Assembly: GCA_963816955.1 (NCBI GenBank)
Contig: CAWFME010000005.1
Coordinates: 1,302,001-1,366,000, forward strand
From: DATFQI01 sp963816955
Lineage (GTDB): Bacteria; Actinomycetota; Thermoleophilia; Solirubrobacterales; Solirubrobacteraceae
DNA length: 64,000 bases
Direction: 5' to 3'
The notes under the pieces were generated by a model. That model was not told where the DNA came from. It worked only from the letters and a program-made list of their open reading frames with translations, and searched no databases. Position 1 is the stretch's first letter, and each line of letters opens with the position of its first letter. Positions 29,671 through 38,892 of the stretch are shown in pieces. A program made the position numbers and the translations under genes.

Positions 29671-30791
29671 ATGGCCGCTCCGCCCTCCGCCTCCCAGCCC
29701 ACCCCGCAGCGGCTGGCCAGCATCCGTGAGCAAGTGTCCCTGCTCTCGGACTACCTTTGACCCGGCTTCGCTGCAAGGGCGCCTGAGCGCGCTCGAGACC
29801 GAGATGGGGGCGCCCGGCTTCTGGGACGACCCCGACCGCGCCGCCAAGACGAGCGCCGAGCACACCCGCACGCAGCGCAAGCTCGACGCGTTCTCCAAGC
29901 TGCAGGCCGACGCCGACGACCTCCAGAGCCTCGTCGAGATCGCCGAGGAGGACGACGAGCTCGCCGCTGAGCTGGAGGATGCCTTCGCCTCGGTCGAGAC
30001 GCGCCTGGCCGCGCTCGAGGAGGAGCGGCTGTTCTCCGGCAAGTACGACGCCGGCGACGCGCTCGTGACCGTCAACGCCGGCGCGGGCGGCACCGACGCG
30101 CAGGATTGGGCCGAGATGGTGCTGCGGATGATGATGCGCTGGGCCGAGCGGCGCGGCTTCAAGGTCGAGCTGCTGGAGGCGACCGCGGGGGAGGAGGCCG
30201 GCATCAAGTCGGCGACCTTCCGCGCCTCGGGCGAGAACGCCTACGGCCTCTACTCGGCCGAGAAGGGCGTGCACCGGCTCGTGCGGCTGTCGCCGTTCGA
30301 CTCCGCCAACCGCCGCCAGACGTCGTTCGCGGGCGTCGAGGTGGCGCCGGTGGTCGAGGAGGCCGGCGACGTGGAGATCGAGGACGACGACCTGCAGGTG
30401 GACACTTACCGCGCCTCGGGCGCCGGCGGCCAGCACGTCAACAAGACCGACTCGGCCGTGCGGATCACGCACAGGCCCTCGGGCATCGTCGTGCAGTGCC
30501 AGAACGAGCGCTCGCAGTCGGCCAACCGCGCGACCGCGATGGCGATGCTGCGCTCGCGGCTGATCGAGCTCGAGGAGCGCAAGCGCCAGGAGGAGATCGC
30601 CAAGGAGCGCGGCGAGGCCCAGGACGTCAACTTCGGCTCGCAGATCCGCTCCTACGTGCTGCACCCGTACACGATGGTCAAGGACCACCGCACGGACTTC
30701 GAGGTCGGCAGCGCCGAGCGCGTGCTCGACGGCGATCTCGACGGCTTCGTGCGCGCCTGGCTCGAGGCCCAGCGCGAAGGCGGGCCGATAG
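29671..30791 (+). CDS. prfB: Peptide chain release factor 2 (programmed frameshift; apparent 3' indel)
   Basis: RF2 terminates translation at UGA and UAA. From ATG 29671 the zero frame reads 28 sense codons to CTT TGA (29755-29760), then continues in +1 as DPASLQGRLSALETEMGAPGFWDD, the autoregulatory frameshift of prfB. The GGQ loop is intact (RASGAGGQHVNKTDSAVRI). Near the end, the written frame misses the TAG at 30789-30791; deleting one G from GGG 30782-30784 restores it and gives the normal ~372-aa length, directly abutting the next GTG. TAGCCT (29658-29663) is 7 bases before the ATG. Confidence 0.93.
29755..29761 (+). promoter_or_regulatory. prfB +1 programmed frameshift site
   Basis: CTT TGA C: a slippery Leu codon followed by an in-frame UGA. 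Slow termination at low RF2 lets the ribosome slip to +1 (TTT-type pairing) and read GAC, restoring the reading frame. It is a classical RF2 feedback switch. The Shine-Dalgarno-like stimulator found in E. coli is not obvious in the preceding bases. Confidence 0.85.
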
Positions 30792-32311
30792 GTGGCGATC
30801 TCCGGCGAGGACCGGCCCACGCGCAGCGGGCCGGCCAACTCCTTCTCGACCGACCAGCCGAACGCCCCCTACCTGGAGGCCGTCGTCGCCTATGCGACGC
30901 GCGGCTCCACGCGCTTCCACGTCCCGGGCCACAAGGGTGGCGCGGGCGCGGACCCCGGGCTGCGCGCCGCGCTCGGCTGGGCCGCCCTCGGCGCCGACAT
31001 CCCGCAGGACATCGAGGGCATCGACCTCGGCCCCGAGCCGACGCCCTACCAGCGCGCCGAGCAGCTCGCCGCCGAGGCGCACGGCGCCGGCGCGCACGTT
31101 CTTCCTCACCAACGGCGCCACGCAGGGCAACCACGCCCTGTGCCTGGCGCTCGCGCCGCTCGGCGCCACCGTCGTGGTGCAGCGCAACTCGCACGCGTCC
31201 GTGATCGACGGGCTCGTGCTCTCGGGCGGCACGCCGACGTTCGTCGCGCCCGAATACGAGTTCGAGCTTGGGATGGCGCACGGCGTCACGCCCGGAGTCG
31301 CTCGCCGCCGCGCTCGAGCGCACGCCGGACGCGCGGGCCGCGTTCATCGTCTCCCCGACCTACTACGGGATGAGCGCGAACGTCGAGGGCTGCGCCGCGG
31401 TCTGCCACGCGGCGGGCGTGCCGCTGGTCGTCGACCAGGCGTGGGGCCCGCACTTCGGCTTCCACCCCGAGCTGCCGCCGTCCGCGCTGACGCAGGGCGC
31501 CGACGCCATGATCACCTCGACGCACAAGATCGTCGGCTCGCTCACGCAGTCGGCGATGCTGCACGTCGCCGCGACCGGCCGGGTCGACCCCGACGCGGTC
31601 GCGCGCACGCTGCGGCTGATGCGCTCGACCTCGCCGTCGGCGCTGCTGATGGCCTCGCTGGACGGCGCACGGCGCCAGCTCGCCCTGCACGGCGAGGCGC
31701 TGCTGACCGGCACGATCGAGGCCTCGCGCCGCGCGCGCGAGGCGATCGCCGCCGTCGAGGGCGCCGCCGTGATCGGCGACGAGTTCGTCGGGCGTCCCGG
31801 CGTCGCCGGCTGGGACCCGCTGCGGATCGTGATCGACGTCCGCGGGACGGGCTGCACGGGCTACGAGGTCGCGAGCGCGCTGCGCCGCCACTACGACATC
31901 CACGTCGAGCTGGCCACCCATGCGACGATGGTGCTGATCCTCGGGCTCGACGAGCCCGCGGGCGCGCTCGACCGCTTCGCGCACGACTTCGAGCAGACCG
32001 TGCGCCGGATCGAGCGGCCCGGCGAGCAGCCCGCGCTCGTGCGCGGCTCGGGCTGGTTCGAGAACGAGGTCGTGGTCCCGCCGCGCGAGGCGTTCCTGGG
32101 CGATGCGGTCGCCATACCCGTGGACGAGGCGCCCGGCCGCGTCTCGGCCGAGGCGATCGCCGGCTATCCGCCCGGCATCCCCGCGCTGCTGCCCGGCGAG
32201 CGGATCACCGCCGAGCTCGTCGCCTACCTGCGCGAGCTGCGCGATGCCGGCGCCCGGCTGCACGGCGCCAGCGACCCGTCGTTCGAGTCCATCTGCGTCC
32301 TCCGTCCATGA
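30792..32311 (+). CDS. Orn/Lys/Arg decarboxylase family PLP enzyme (two apparent indels)
   Basis: About 505 aa once two single-base insertions are allowed for. From GTG 30792 the first frame gives FHVPGHKGGAGADPGLR and GIDLGPEPTPYQRAEQLAA; after ~31086-31096 it continues in the next frame (TFFLTNGATQGNHALCLALA), and after CCC 31291-31293 in the third (ESLAAALERTPDARAAFIVS, then ITSTHKIVGSLTQSAML with the PLP Lys). The C-terminal domain is complete. Length matches the compact, SpeA-like group III decarboxylases. It overlaps nadC by four bases (ATGA). Likely arginine or lysine decarboxylation for polyamines. Confidence 0.87.
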
Positions 32312-33144
32312 CGACCGAGGAGCTGGTGGAGGCCGCCCTGGCGGAGGACGTCGGGGACGGCGACGTCACGGCGCTCGCGACCGTCGACGAGGCGGCGCGC
32401 GGGGTCGCCACGATCACCCAGAAGGCGCCGGGCGTGATCTCCGGCCTGGGCGTGGCGGAGGCGGTCTTCCGGCGGCTGGACCCAGAGGCGTCGATCGAGC
32501 GGCTCGGCCCCGAGGGCGAGTGGCGCGAGGCCGGCGCCGGCGTGCTGCTCGTGGAGGGCGCCGCGCGGGCGCTGCTGACCGGCGAGCGGACGGCGCTGAA
32601 CTTCCTCGGGCGGCTGTCGGGGGTGGCGACGCTGACCGCGCGCGTCGTGCGGGCGATCCGCGACGCCGGCGGCGAGGCGAGGCTGCTCGACACGCGCAAG
32701 ACGACCCCGGGCATGCGGGCGCTCGAGAAGCGCGCGGTCGCGGACGGCGGCGGCGTCAACCACCGCGCGGGCCTCTACGACTTCATCCTGATCAAGGAGA
32801 ACCACGCCGCGCTGGCCGGCGGGGTGGGGGAGGCGGTGCGCCGGGCGCGCGAGGCGCGGCCGGACCTGCCGCTGGCCGTCGAGGTGCGCGATCCCGTGGA
32901 GATCGACGAGGCGCTCGCGGCGGGCGCGCCGCGGCTGCTGCTGGACAACATGAGCCCGGACGGGATCCGCGCTGCCGTCGCACAGGTGGCCGGCCGGGCG
33001 GAGCTCGAGGCGTCCGGCGGGATCGACCCGGAGACAGTTTTGGTCTATGCGACCATTTCTGGGCTACACTACGTGTCGATGGGGGCCCTCACCCACTCCG
33101 CCCCGGCCCTCGACCTCTCGCTGATCCTGGAGACCTCCCCATGA
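32308..33144 (+). CDS. nadC: Nicotinate-nucleotide diphosphorylase (quinolinate phosphoribosyltransferase)
   Basis: 278 aa. Converts quinolinate and PRPP to nicotinate mononucleotide. Key blocks: LAEDVGDGDVTALA, ERTALNFLGRLSGVATLT, LDTRKTTPGMRALEKRAVADGGGVNHR (Arg/Lys substrate ligands), ILIKENH, VEVRDPVEIDEAL and LEASGGID. It overlaps both neighbours by ATGA, so it forms one translational unit with the decarboxylase and nadA. Confidence 0.96.
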   Translation: MTTEELVEAALAEDVGDGDVTALATVDEAARGVATITQKAPGVISGLGVAEAVFRRLDPEASIERLGPEGEWREAGAGVLLVEGAARALLTGERTALNFLGRLSGVATLTARVVRAIRDAGGEARLLDTRKTTPGMRALEKRAVADGGGVNHRAGLYDFILIKENHAALAGGVGEAVRRAREARPDLPLAVEVRDPVEIDEALAAGAPRLLLDNMSPDGIRAAVAQVAGRAELEASGGIDPETVLVYATISGLHYVSMGALTHSAPALDLSLILETSP

Positions 33145-34118
33145 CCCTCCTCACGCTCGAGAACGTCCCGCAGATGCAGGCCGAGGTACGCGCGCTGGCC
33201 AAGGAGCGCGGCGCCGTCATCCTCGCCCACAACTACCAGGTGCCCGAGGTGCAGGAGGTGGCCGACTTCGTCGGTGACTCGCTCGGCCTCTCGCAGCAGG
33301 CCGCGGCCACCGACGCCGAGACGATCGTCTTCTGCGGCGTGCACTTCATGGCCGAGACGGCCTCGATCCTCTCGCCCGAGAAGACCGTGCTGCTGCCCGA
33401 CCCCGACGCCGGCTGCTCGCTGGCCGACTCGATCACGGCCCCGCAGCTGCGCGCCTGGAAGGCCAAGCACCCCGGCGCGATCGTCGTCATGTACGTCAAC
33501 ACGACGGCCGAGGTCAAGGCGGAGACCGACTACTGCGTCACGTCGGCCAACGCGGTCGCGGTCGTCGACCACATCTACCGCGAGCACGGCGAGGACACCG
33601 AGATCCTCTTCGGCCCGGACATGTTCCTCGGCGCCTACGTGGAGAAGACGCTCGGGCGCAAGATGCACGTCTGGGACGGCGAGTGCCATGTGCACGCCGG
33701 CATCCGGCCGCGCGACATCACCGCGATGCGCGACGCCCACCCGGGCGCGGACTTCCTCATCCACCCCGAGTGCGGCTGCTCGACGTCGGTCATGGAGTAC
33801 GTGGCCGCCGGCGACGTCGCGCCCGAGGGCGTGCACATGCTCTCCACGGGCGGGATGCTCGGCTACGCGCGCGGCGCCGCGCCCGGCAGCACGGCGATCG
33901 TGGCGACGGAGACCGGGATGCTGCACCCGCTGCGCGAGCTGCGCCCCGACGTGGACTTCGTGGCCGCCAACGAGGCCGCGAGCTGCCGCTTCATGAAGAT
34001 GATCACGCTGCCGAAGCTGCGCGAGACGCTGCAGACGATGTCGGGGCAGGTCAAGGTGCCCGAGGCGATCGCCGAGCGCGCCCGCATCCCGATCGAGCGG
34101 ATGGTCGCGATCAGCTAG
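33141..34118 (+). CDS. nadA: Quinolinate synthase A
   Basis: 325 aa iron-sulfur enzyme condensing iminoaspartate with dihydroxyacetone phosphate. AHNYQVPEVQEVADFVGDSL, FCGVHFMAETASIL, MYVNTTAEVKAETDYCVTSANA, LFGPDMFLG, HPECGCS and STGGMLGYAR are standard; the three cluster Cys residues are in the FCG, DYC or GEC, and PEC segments. nadB is not in the window, so iminoaspartate must come from elsewhere (aspartate oxidase or dehydrogenase). Its last 8 bases overlap the convergent M24 gene. Confidence 0.96.
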   Translation: MTLLTLENVPQMQAEVRALAKERGAVILAHNYQVPEVQEVADFVGDSLGLSQQAAATDAETIVFCGVHFMAETASILSPEKTVLLPDPDAGCSLADSITAPQLRAWKAKHPGAIVVMYVNTTAEVKAETDYCVTSANAVAVVDHIYREHGEDTEILFGPDMFLGAYVEKTLGRKMHVWDGECHVHAGIRPRDITAMRDAHPGADFLIHPECGCSTSVMEYVAAGDVAPEGVHMLSTGGMLGYARGAAPGSTAIVATETGMLHPLRELRPDVDFVAANEAASCRFMKMITLPKLRETLQTMSGQVKVPEAIAERARIPIERMVAIS

Positions 34119-35163
34119 CGTTCAGCAGCTCGGGCCCGTCCGGTCCGAGGTGCACGAGGTTCTCGTAGCGGACGCCGAAGCGGCCCGGCACGTAGATGCC
34201 GGGCTCGACGGAGAACACGTGGCCGGCCTGCAGCGGCTCGGGGTTGCCGGGCCGCAGGTAGGGCGGCTCGTGGATCTCCAGGCCGACGCCGTGGCCCGTG
34301 CGGTGGATGAAGCGCTCCCCGTGGCCGGCGGCCTCGATCACGTCGCGGGCGAGCTTGTCGGCCTCCTGGGCAGGCAGGCCGGGCTCGAGGCCGGCGATCA
34401 CGGCGTCGTGGGCGGCGCGAACGATCTCCAGCGCCTCCCGGACCTCGCCGTTCCCGCCCTCCGGGAGGTAGGTGCGCGTGATGTCGGAGTGGTAGCCCGC
34501 GACGGTGCAGCCGAAGTCGCACAGGAGCGGCTGCGCGGAGTCGATCGGCGCCTCGCCGGAGACGTGGTGCGGGAGCGCGCCGTGCGCGCCGGAGGCGACG
34601 ATGTAGTGGTCGTAGGGGTTGGCGCCGGCCTCGAGAAACCGGATCGTGAGCCGCTGGGCGAGCTCGCGCTCGGTGACGCCGGCGAGCGGCTGCCGCGCGA
34701 TCCACGCCGCCGCCTCGTCGGCATGGCGGCCGGCGGCGCGCAGGTGCTCGAGCTCGTCGGGGCGCTTGCGCTCGCGCAGGCGGGCCAGCAGCCCGCCGTC
34801 GAGCGCGAGGTCGAGGCCGGGCCGCGCCGCCTCCAGGGCGAACGCCACGCCCGCCGGGAGCGACTCGCCGACGAGCAGCCGCGACACGCCGTCCAGCACG
34901 CGCGCGATCGCGCCCGCCGGGCCCTCGCCGTCGTCCCAGGCCACGACGTCGGCGCCCTCGACCTCGGCCAGCTCGGGGGCGAGCATCGCGGGCGCGAGCG
35001 CCCGCAGGCCGCCGCCGGCGAGCACCAAGAGCGCGGTCGGGCGCTCCATGGCGATCGGGGCGAGCCCGGTCAGATGGCGGAGGTCGACGCCCGGGTGGAT
35101 CCAGACGGCGTCGGCGCCCGCCCGGCGCAGGCCCTCGCGGATCGGCTCGAGGTCGGGGACCAC
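34111..35163 (-). CDS. M24 family metallopeptidase (Xaa-Pro dipeptidase-like)
   Basis: 350 aa. N-terminal creatinase-like domain (RRAGADAVWIHPGVDLRHLTG) and C-terminal pita-bread domain with the five metal ligands: CDFGCTVAGYHSDITRT (Asp, Asp), FIHRTGHGVGLEIHE (His), FSVEPGIYV (Glu) and VRYENLV (Glu). The GTG at 35163 is chosen because TAGGAT (minus, 35171-35176) lies exactly 7 bases upstream, as in other leaderless genes. It cleaves X-Pro dipeptides or a related substrate in the cytoplasm. Confidence 0.88.
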   Translation of the reverse strand: MVPDLEPIREGLRRAGADAVWIHPGVDLRHLTGLAPIAMERPTALLVLAGGGLRALAPAMLAPELAEVEGADVVAWDDGEGPAGAIARVLDGVSRLLVGESLPAGVAFALEAARPGLDLALDGGLLARLRERKRPDELEHLRAAGRHADEAAAWIARQPLAGVTERELAQRLTIRFLEAGANPYDHYIVASGAHGALPHHVSGEAPIDSAQPLLCDFGCTVAGYHSDITRTYLPEGGNGEVREALEIVRAAHDAVIAGLEPGLPAQEADKLARDVIEAAGHGERFIHRTGHGVGLEIHEPPYLRPGNPEPLQAGHVFSVEPGIYVPGRFGVRYENLVHLGPDGPELLNAS

Positions 35164-35183
35164 CAGCCCGATCCTAGAGCCGG

Positions 35184-36464
35184 TCAGCCGCCGCTGCCGC
35201 TGCTGCCCGAGCCGGAGCCGCTGTTGTCGGGCTCGAGCTCCTCGAGGGGCTCGGCCGTGGCGTCCTCTGGCTCCGCGGTGTCTTCGCCGCTCCCGGGGCC
35301 GCTCGAGCCCGAGGAGCCGCTGGAGCCCGAGGAGCCGCCGGAGCCCGAGGAGCCGCTGGAGCCCGAGCCCGAGTGATCCTCGAGCGGCTCGAGCTCGCCG
35401 CCGCGGTGCGAGGGCCCCGACCGGTCGATACCGTCGCGGTCGCCGCTGCCGGAGGAGCCGTCGCCCGAGCCGCCGCCGTCGACCTCGCCGCCGGACGGCC
35501 CGCTGCGCGGGCCCGGGCCGGAGCGGCCGCCGTCGTCGCCCTGCTCGCGCCGCGCGGTCCGCTCCGGCGCGCCGGCGGGCGCCGAGCGCGGCTCGGAGAT
35601 CCGTGACGTCCGGTCGGCGGCGGCCGCGGAGGCCGTGACGGGCCGGAGCGTGCTCGCGCGCGGAGCCGGCGCCTCCCGGCCGTCTCTGGGCGCCGCGATC
35701 GCGGCGGCCGGCGCCTGCGGGCCGCTCGCGCGCTTCTCGATCAGCGCGGGCCCGGCGACGGCGCCGCCGGCGATCGCCGCGACGGTGCCGGCCTTGGCCA
35801 GCGCGGTCGCGGCCCCAGCGCCCCCGGCGCCCGCCGAGAGCTCCGCGATCCGCGTGGTCAGCTCGCCGCGCGAGCCCCACGCTGCAGCCCAGCTCACGAG
35901 CGGCAGCGGCACGACCGCGGTGGCGGCCGCGCGCAGCGCGGAGCGGGCGCGGTGAACCAGCTGGCGCACCGCGCCCGTGCTCAGCCCGAGATCCCCGGCG
36001 ACCTCCTCCTGGCTGCGTCCCTCGACGGCGATCGCCAGCAGCGCGTCGCGCTGGCGCGGCGGCAGGGCGGCCAGGCCGTGGAGGGTCTGCCGGACAACGG
36101 CGCGGCGCTCGAGCTCGTCGCCGGGCGCGTCGGCGATCCGCAGCGAGTCCTGCAGCTCGTCGTAGTCGTAGCCCGACTGGCGCAGCAGGTTGAGGCTCGT
36201 GTTGTGCGCGATCCGGTGCAGCCACGGGCGCAGCTCGCGGACCTCGTCGCCGCGCTCGAGCGCGCGCCAGGCCGCCACCAGGGCGTATTGCAGGGCGTCC
36301 TCGGCGCGCGCCTCGGGCAGCACGCGGCGGCATGCGCGCAGCAGCTGGCGCCGGTAGCGCTCGACGATCGCCTCGAAGGCGCGCTCGTGGCCCTCGCGGG
36401 CGAGCGCGACCAGCCGCGCGTCGGACTGCGAGCGGAGAAGGACGAGCGAAGGCGACGGCATCAC
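35184..36464 (-). CDS. ECF sigma factor with hydrophobic segment and Ser/Gly-rich tail
   Basis: 426 aa, over twice a normal ECF sigma. Region 2 is at residues ~15-90 (FEAIVERYRRQLLRACRRV, EDALQYALVAAW, RPWLHRIAHNTSLNLLR) and region 4 at ~125-178 (LPPRQRDALLAIAVEGRSQEE, LGLSTGAVRQLVHRARSAL). Then come hydrophobic stretches at ~181-196 and ~212-242, the second long enough to span a membrane, followed by ~180 residues of low-complexity Ser/Gly/Pro/Asp/Glu with SGSSGSSG-type repeats. Tethering the sigma factor to the membrane with a disordered outside tail would make a one-protein signalling device without anti-sigma. No anti-sigma gene is adjacent. Confidence 0.85.
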   Translation of the reverse strand: MMPSPSLVLLRSQSDARLVALAREGHERAFEAIVERYRRQLLRACRRVLPEARAEDALQYALVAAWRALERGDEVRELRPWLHRIAHNTSLNLLRQSGYDYDELQDSLRIADAPGDELERRAVVRQTLHGLAALPPRQRDALLAIAVEGRSQEEVAGDLGLSTGAVRQLVHRARSALRAAATAVVPLPLVSWAAAWGSRGELTTRIAELSAGAGGAGAATALAKAGTVAAIAGGAVAGPALIEKRASGPQAPAAAIAAPRDGREAPAPRASTLRPVTASAAAADRTSRISEPRSAPAGAPERTARREQGDDGGRSGPGPRSGPSGGEVDGGGSGDGSSGSGDRDGIDRSGPSHRGGELEPLEDHSGSGSSGSSGSGGSSGSSGSSGSSGPGSGEDTAEPEDATAEPLEELEPDNSGSGSGSSGSGG

Positions 36465-36521
36465 GGCACCCCGGTGACACGCCGGGGTCGCCTGGGGTTA
36501 CGCGGCGGTCCCCGGACGGGT

Positions 36522-36881
36522 TCAGCCCGTGGGCTCGGGCAGCAGCTCGAGCCCGTGCTCGGCCGCTTCCCGCACGGCTGGCAGCTGCTCGCGCCGGCGC
36601 TCGAACTCGGCCGCCGTGTAGCAGTGGATGTCGGCGGGCGCGCCCATCTCGTAGGCGTCCCACAGCGTTCCCGCGACGTAGACGCGCTCCAGCCACGGCA
36701 CGCCGTCGAAGTGCTCGGAGACGAGCACGATGATGTACTCGGGCCCGCGCTCGCGCTGCGGCGGGGCGCCACGGACGTCGGCCACCCGCGCGCCGCCGAG
36801 CAGCGCCCGCTGTACCGGCCAGCGGTCAGCGATCCGCCGCACGTAGCGCTCGAGCTCGCGGTGGTTGAGCTCTTGTGTCAC
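36522..36881 (-). CDS. Hypothetical protein, possibly nucleotidyltransferase-like
   Basis: 119 aa. Segments GPEYIIVLVSEHFDGVPWLER and MGAPADIHCYTAAEFERR recall the layout of small MNT-type nucleotidyltransferase domains (a beta-strand with acidic residues, then D-x-H and TxxEF), but the GS-x10-DxD signature is not visible, so catalysis is doubtful. It lies between the sigma factor and the nucleotidase on the same strand. Confidence 0.6.
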   Translation of the reverse strand: MTQELNHRELERYVRRIADRWPVQRALLGGARVADVRGAPPQRERGPEYIIVLVSEHFDGVPWLERVYVAGTLWDAYEMGAPADIHCYTAAEFERRREQLPAVREAAEHGLELLPEPTG

Positions 36882-36951
36882 GCGCGGCGGATTGTGGCCG
36901 ACGGAGCGGCGGCGGGCAAGGCCGAGGCCTCACCCACCGCCGTCTGCTGGT

Positions 36952-38760
36952 CTAGGCGCCCTTCGTGATGCGGTTCAGGGCCGGGGGCGCCAGGTTCGGG
37001 TGGTTGGCCAGGTACGCGGTGAACGCGTCCAGGTCCACCTCGCCGCCGAGCGGCTCGGTGCAGGTCGTGAACACCGAGTAGCCGTCGCCGCCGTCCGCCA
37101 TGAAGTTGTTCATGGCGATCCGGTAGGAGGCGGCCTTGTCGACGGGGACGCCGCCGAACTTGAGGCTCCCCTCAACGACGCGCTTGGTGCTGTCGCTCCA
37201 CGTGTAGCTCACGTTCGCCGACGGCAGCATGATCCGGTTCTGGCCGGTCGACGGGTTGTTGAACTGCTGGTTGAGCACGTCGTAGAGCTTCTGGCCCGTG
37301 CAGGTCTTCACCACGAGGGTGTTGCCGAACGGCTGCACCGTGAAGGCCTCGCCGTACGTGACCTGCCCCGGCTGCTCGCCACCGCTGATCTGGTTGCGGA
37401 TCAGGCTGGAGCGGACGCCGCCGGCGTTCATGAACGCCGCGACGGCGCCGCCGAGGTTGCTCGGGGAGGTGGCCTGGAGCATCGCGTCGGCGATCACGTC
37501 GCCCATCGGCTGCTCACCGGCGGCGTTCTGGCCGTTCGGCGTGCCGCGCGCGGAGAGGATGTCGGCGCTGATGGTGCCGATGACCTTGTTCGCGAGCGGC
37601 GCGGCGAGCGCCGTGTACTTGTCCAGGATCGCCTGCGTGGCCGCGTCCTTCTCCACGTTCTGCGTGACGATCCGGTTGGTCGCGGTGGACCCGGTGATCT
37701 TCTTCGACTTGGAGTCGATGGTGAGATCGATGTCCGTGATGACCCGGCCGAACGAGGCCGCGCTGGTCACGAGCTTGCCGGACATCCGGCAGTTGTACGG
37801 CTGGTGCGTGTGCGCGGACACGATGGCCCCGATGCGCTTGTCGAGCCCGGCCGCGATGGCCTCCATCTCCGGGCCGACGAAGTTCACGCACCCGTCGACG
37901 TCCGTGTAGGCGTCGGGGTTGACCGCCGCGGGCCAGGCCGGCTGCGACGGCGGCCGCTGCGTGCCGCCCTGGTGGAGCAGCACGACGAACGACTTGACCT
38001 TCTGCTCGCGCTTGAGCTTCTTCACGAGCGCGTTGGCGGTGGCGACCTCCGGGCGGAACTCGAGCCCGGCGACGGCCGTCGGGGTGACGACGGTCGGCGT
38101 GCCCTCGAAGGTCATGCCGATGAACGCGATCTTCGTGTCGCCGACCTTCTTGATCTCGTAGGGCGGGAAGATCGTCTCGTTGGTGCCGGCGAAGAAGACG
38201 TTCGCGGCGAGGTACTTGTACAGCGCGCCCGCGAACGTCGACTTGCCCACGCAGCCGTCGACGGGGTGGCAGCCGTTGCCGCCGCGCTGGTTGCCGTACT
38301 GCATGCGCTGCAGCTCGGCGACGCCCTCGTCGAACTCGTGGTTGCCCACGCCGATGTCGTCGAAGCCGATCGAGTTGAGCGCCTCGACGGTCGGCTCGTC
38401 GTGGAAGAGCGCCGAGACCAGCGGGCTGGCGCCGATCATGTCGCCCGCGCCGACGGTGAAGGTGTTCTTGTTGTTGGCGCGCAGGTTCTTGATGTGCGTG
38501 GCGAGGTAGGCGATGCCGCCCGCCGGCACGGTCTTCTGGGCCCAGGACTTCGTCCCGTTGGTGGCGGTCACCTCGTTGCAGCACCCGGTCTGGACGGTGC
38601 CCGGGGTGTCCGGGGCGAGATGACCGTGGAGGTCGTTGATGGCGAGCAGCTGGACGTGCTGGTCCTTGGCCTTCGCCTGAGCGGCCGGAACCGCGATGGC
38701 CAGCGCGGCGAGCGCAAGGCCGAGGATGCGCGCTCCACTGCGCGCATTCGAGATCTGCAT
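36952..38760 (-). CDS. Secreted 5'-nucleotidase / 2',3'-cyclic phosphodiesterase family
   Basis: 602 aa UshA-like enzyme. N-terminal signal peptide ending AVPAAQAKA (about residue 30). Metallophosphatase motifs: LLAINDLHGHL, GAGDMIGASPL, GVGNHEFDEG, VVLLHQGG and VSAHTHQPY. C-terminal nucleotide-binding domain: AAFMNAGGVRSSL, YGEAFTVQPFGNTLVV, NNFMADGGDGYSVF. An internal Cys-rich insertion (GCHPVDGCVG) is likely disulfide-bonded. It would scavenge phosphate or nucleosides outside the cell. GAAGGGG precedes the ATG, and the ~100-base leader carries a strong hairpin (38791-38812). Confidence 0.93.
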   Translation of the reverse strand: MQISNARSGARILGLALAALAIAVPAAQAKAKDQHVQLLAINDLHGHLAPDTPGTVQTGCCNEVTATNGTKSWAQKTVPAGGIAYLATHIKNLRANNKNTFTVGAGDMIGASPLVSALFHDEPTVEALNSIGFDDIGVGNHEFDEGVAELQRMQYGNQRGGNGCHPVDGCVGKSTFAGALYKYLAANVFFAGTNETIFPPYEIKKVGDTKIAFIGMTFEGTPTVVTPTAVAGLEFRPEVATANALVKKLKREQKVKSFVVLLHQGGTQRPPSQPAWPAAVNPDAYTDVDGCVNFVGPEMEAIAAGLDKRIGAIVSAHTHQPYNCRMSGKLVTSAASFGRVITDIDLTIDSKSKKITGSTATNRIVTQNVEKDAATQAILDKYTALAAPLANKVIGTISADILSARGTPNGQNAAGEQPMGDVIADAMLQATSPSNLGGAVAAFMNAGGVRSSLIRNQISGGEQPGQVTYGEAFTVQPFGNTLVVKTCTGQKLYDVLNQQFNNPSTGQNRIMLPSANVSYTWSDSTKRVVEGSLKFGGVPVDKAASYRIAMNNFMADGGDGYSVFTTCTEPLGGEVDLDAFTAYLANHPNLAPPALNRITKGA

Positions 38761-38790
38761 GTGAGTTGAAACCCCTTCGTCGTTCGTGAC

Positions 38791-38812
38791 CGGGCGCCCC
38801 CTCAGGCGCCCG
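38791..38812 (-). promoter_or_regulatory. Leader hairpin of the nucleotidase gene
   Basis: CGGGCGCC (38791-38798) pairs perfectly with GGCGCCCG (38805-38812), loop 6, 30 bases upstream of the nucleotidase ATG. A TAGGGT (minus, 38863-38868 region) further upstream may be its -10. No U-run follows, so protection of the 5' end or translation control is more likely than attenuation. Confidence 0.4.
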
Positions 38813-38892
38813 CACCAAGCGGGACGCGGTCCGAAAACCCGCGCGTTATGTTGCGGGGAACCCTAGTGCGCCATCGCCGGGAGCGAAAGTCC

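Noticed and set aside
35200..35400. Short tandem DNA repeats that could suggest a repeat array or CRISPR
   Set aside because: They are in-frame Ser/Gly/Pro codon repeats of the sigma-factor tail; no spacers of regular length.
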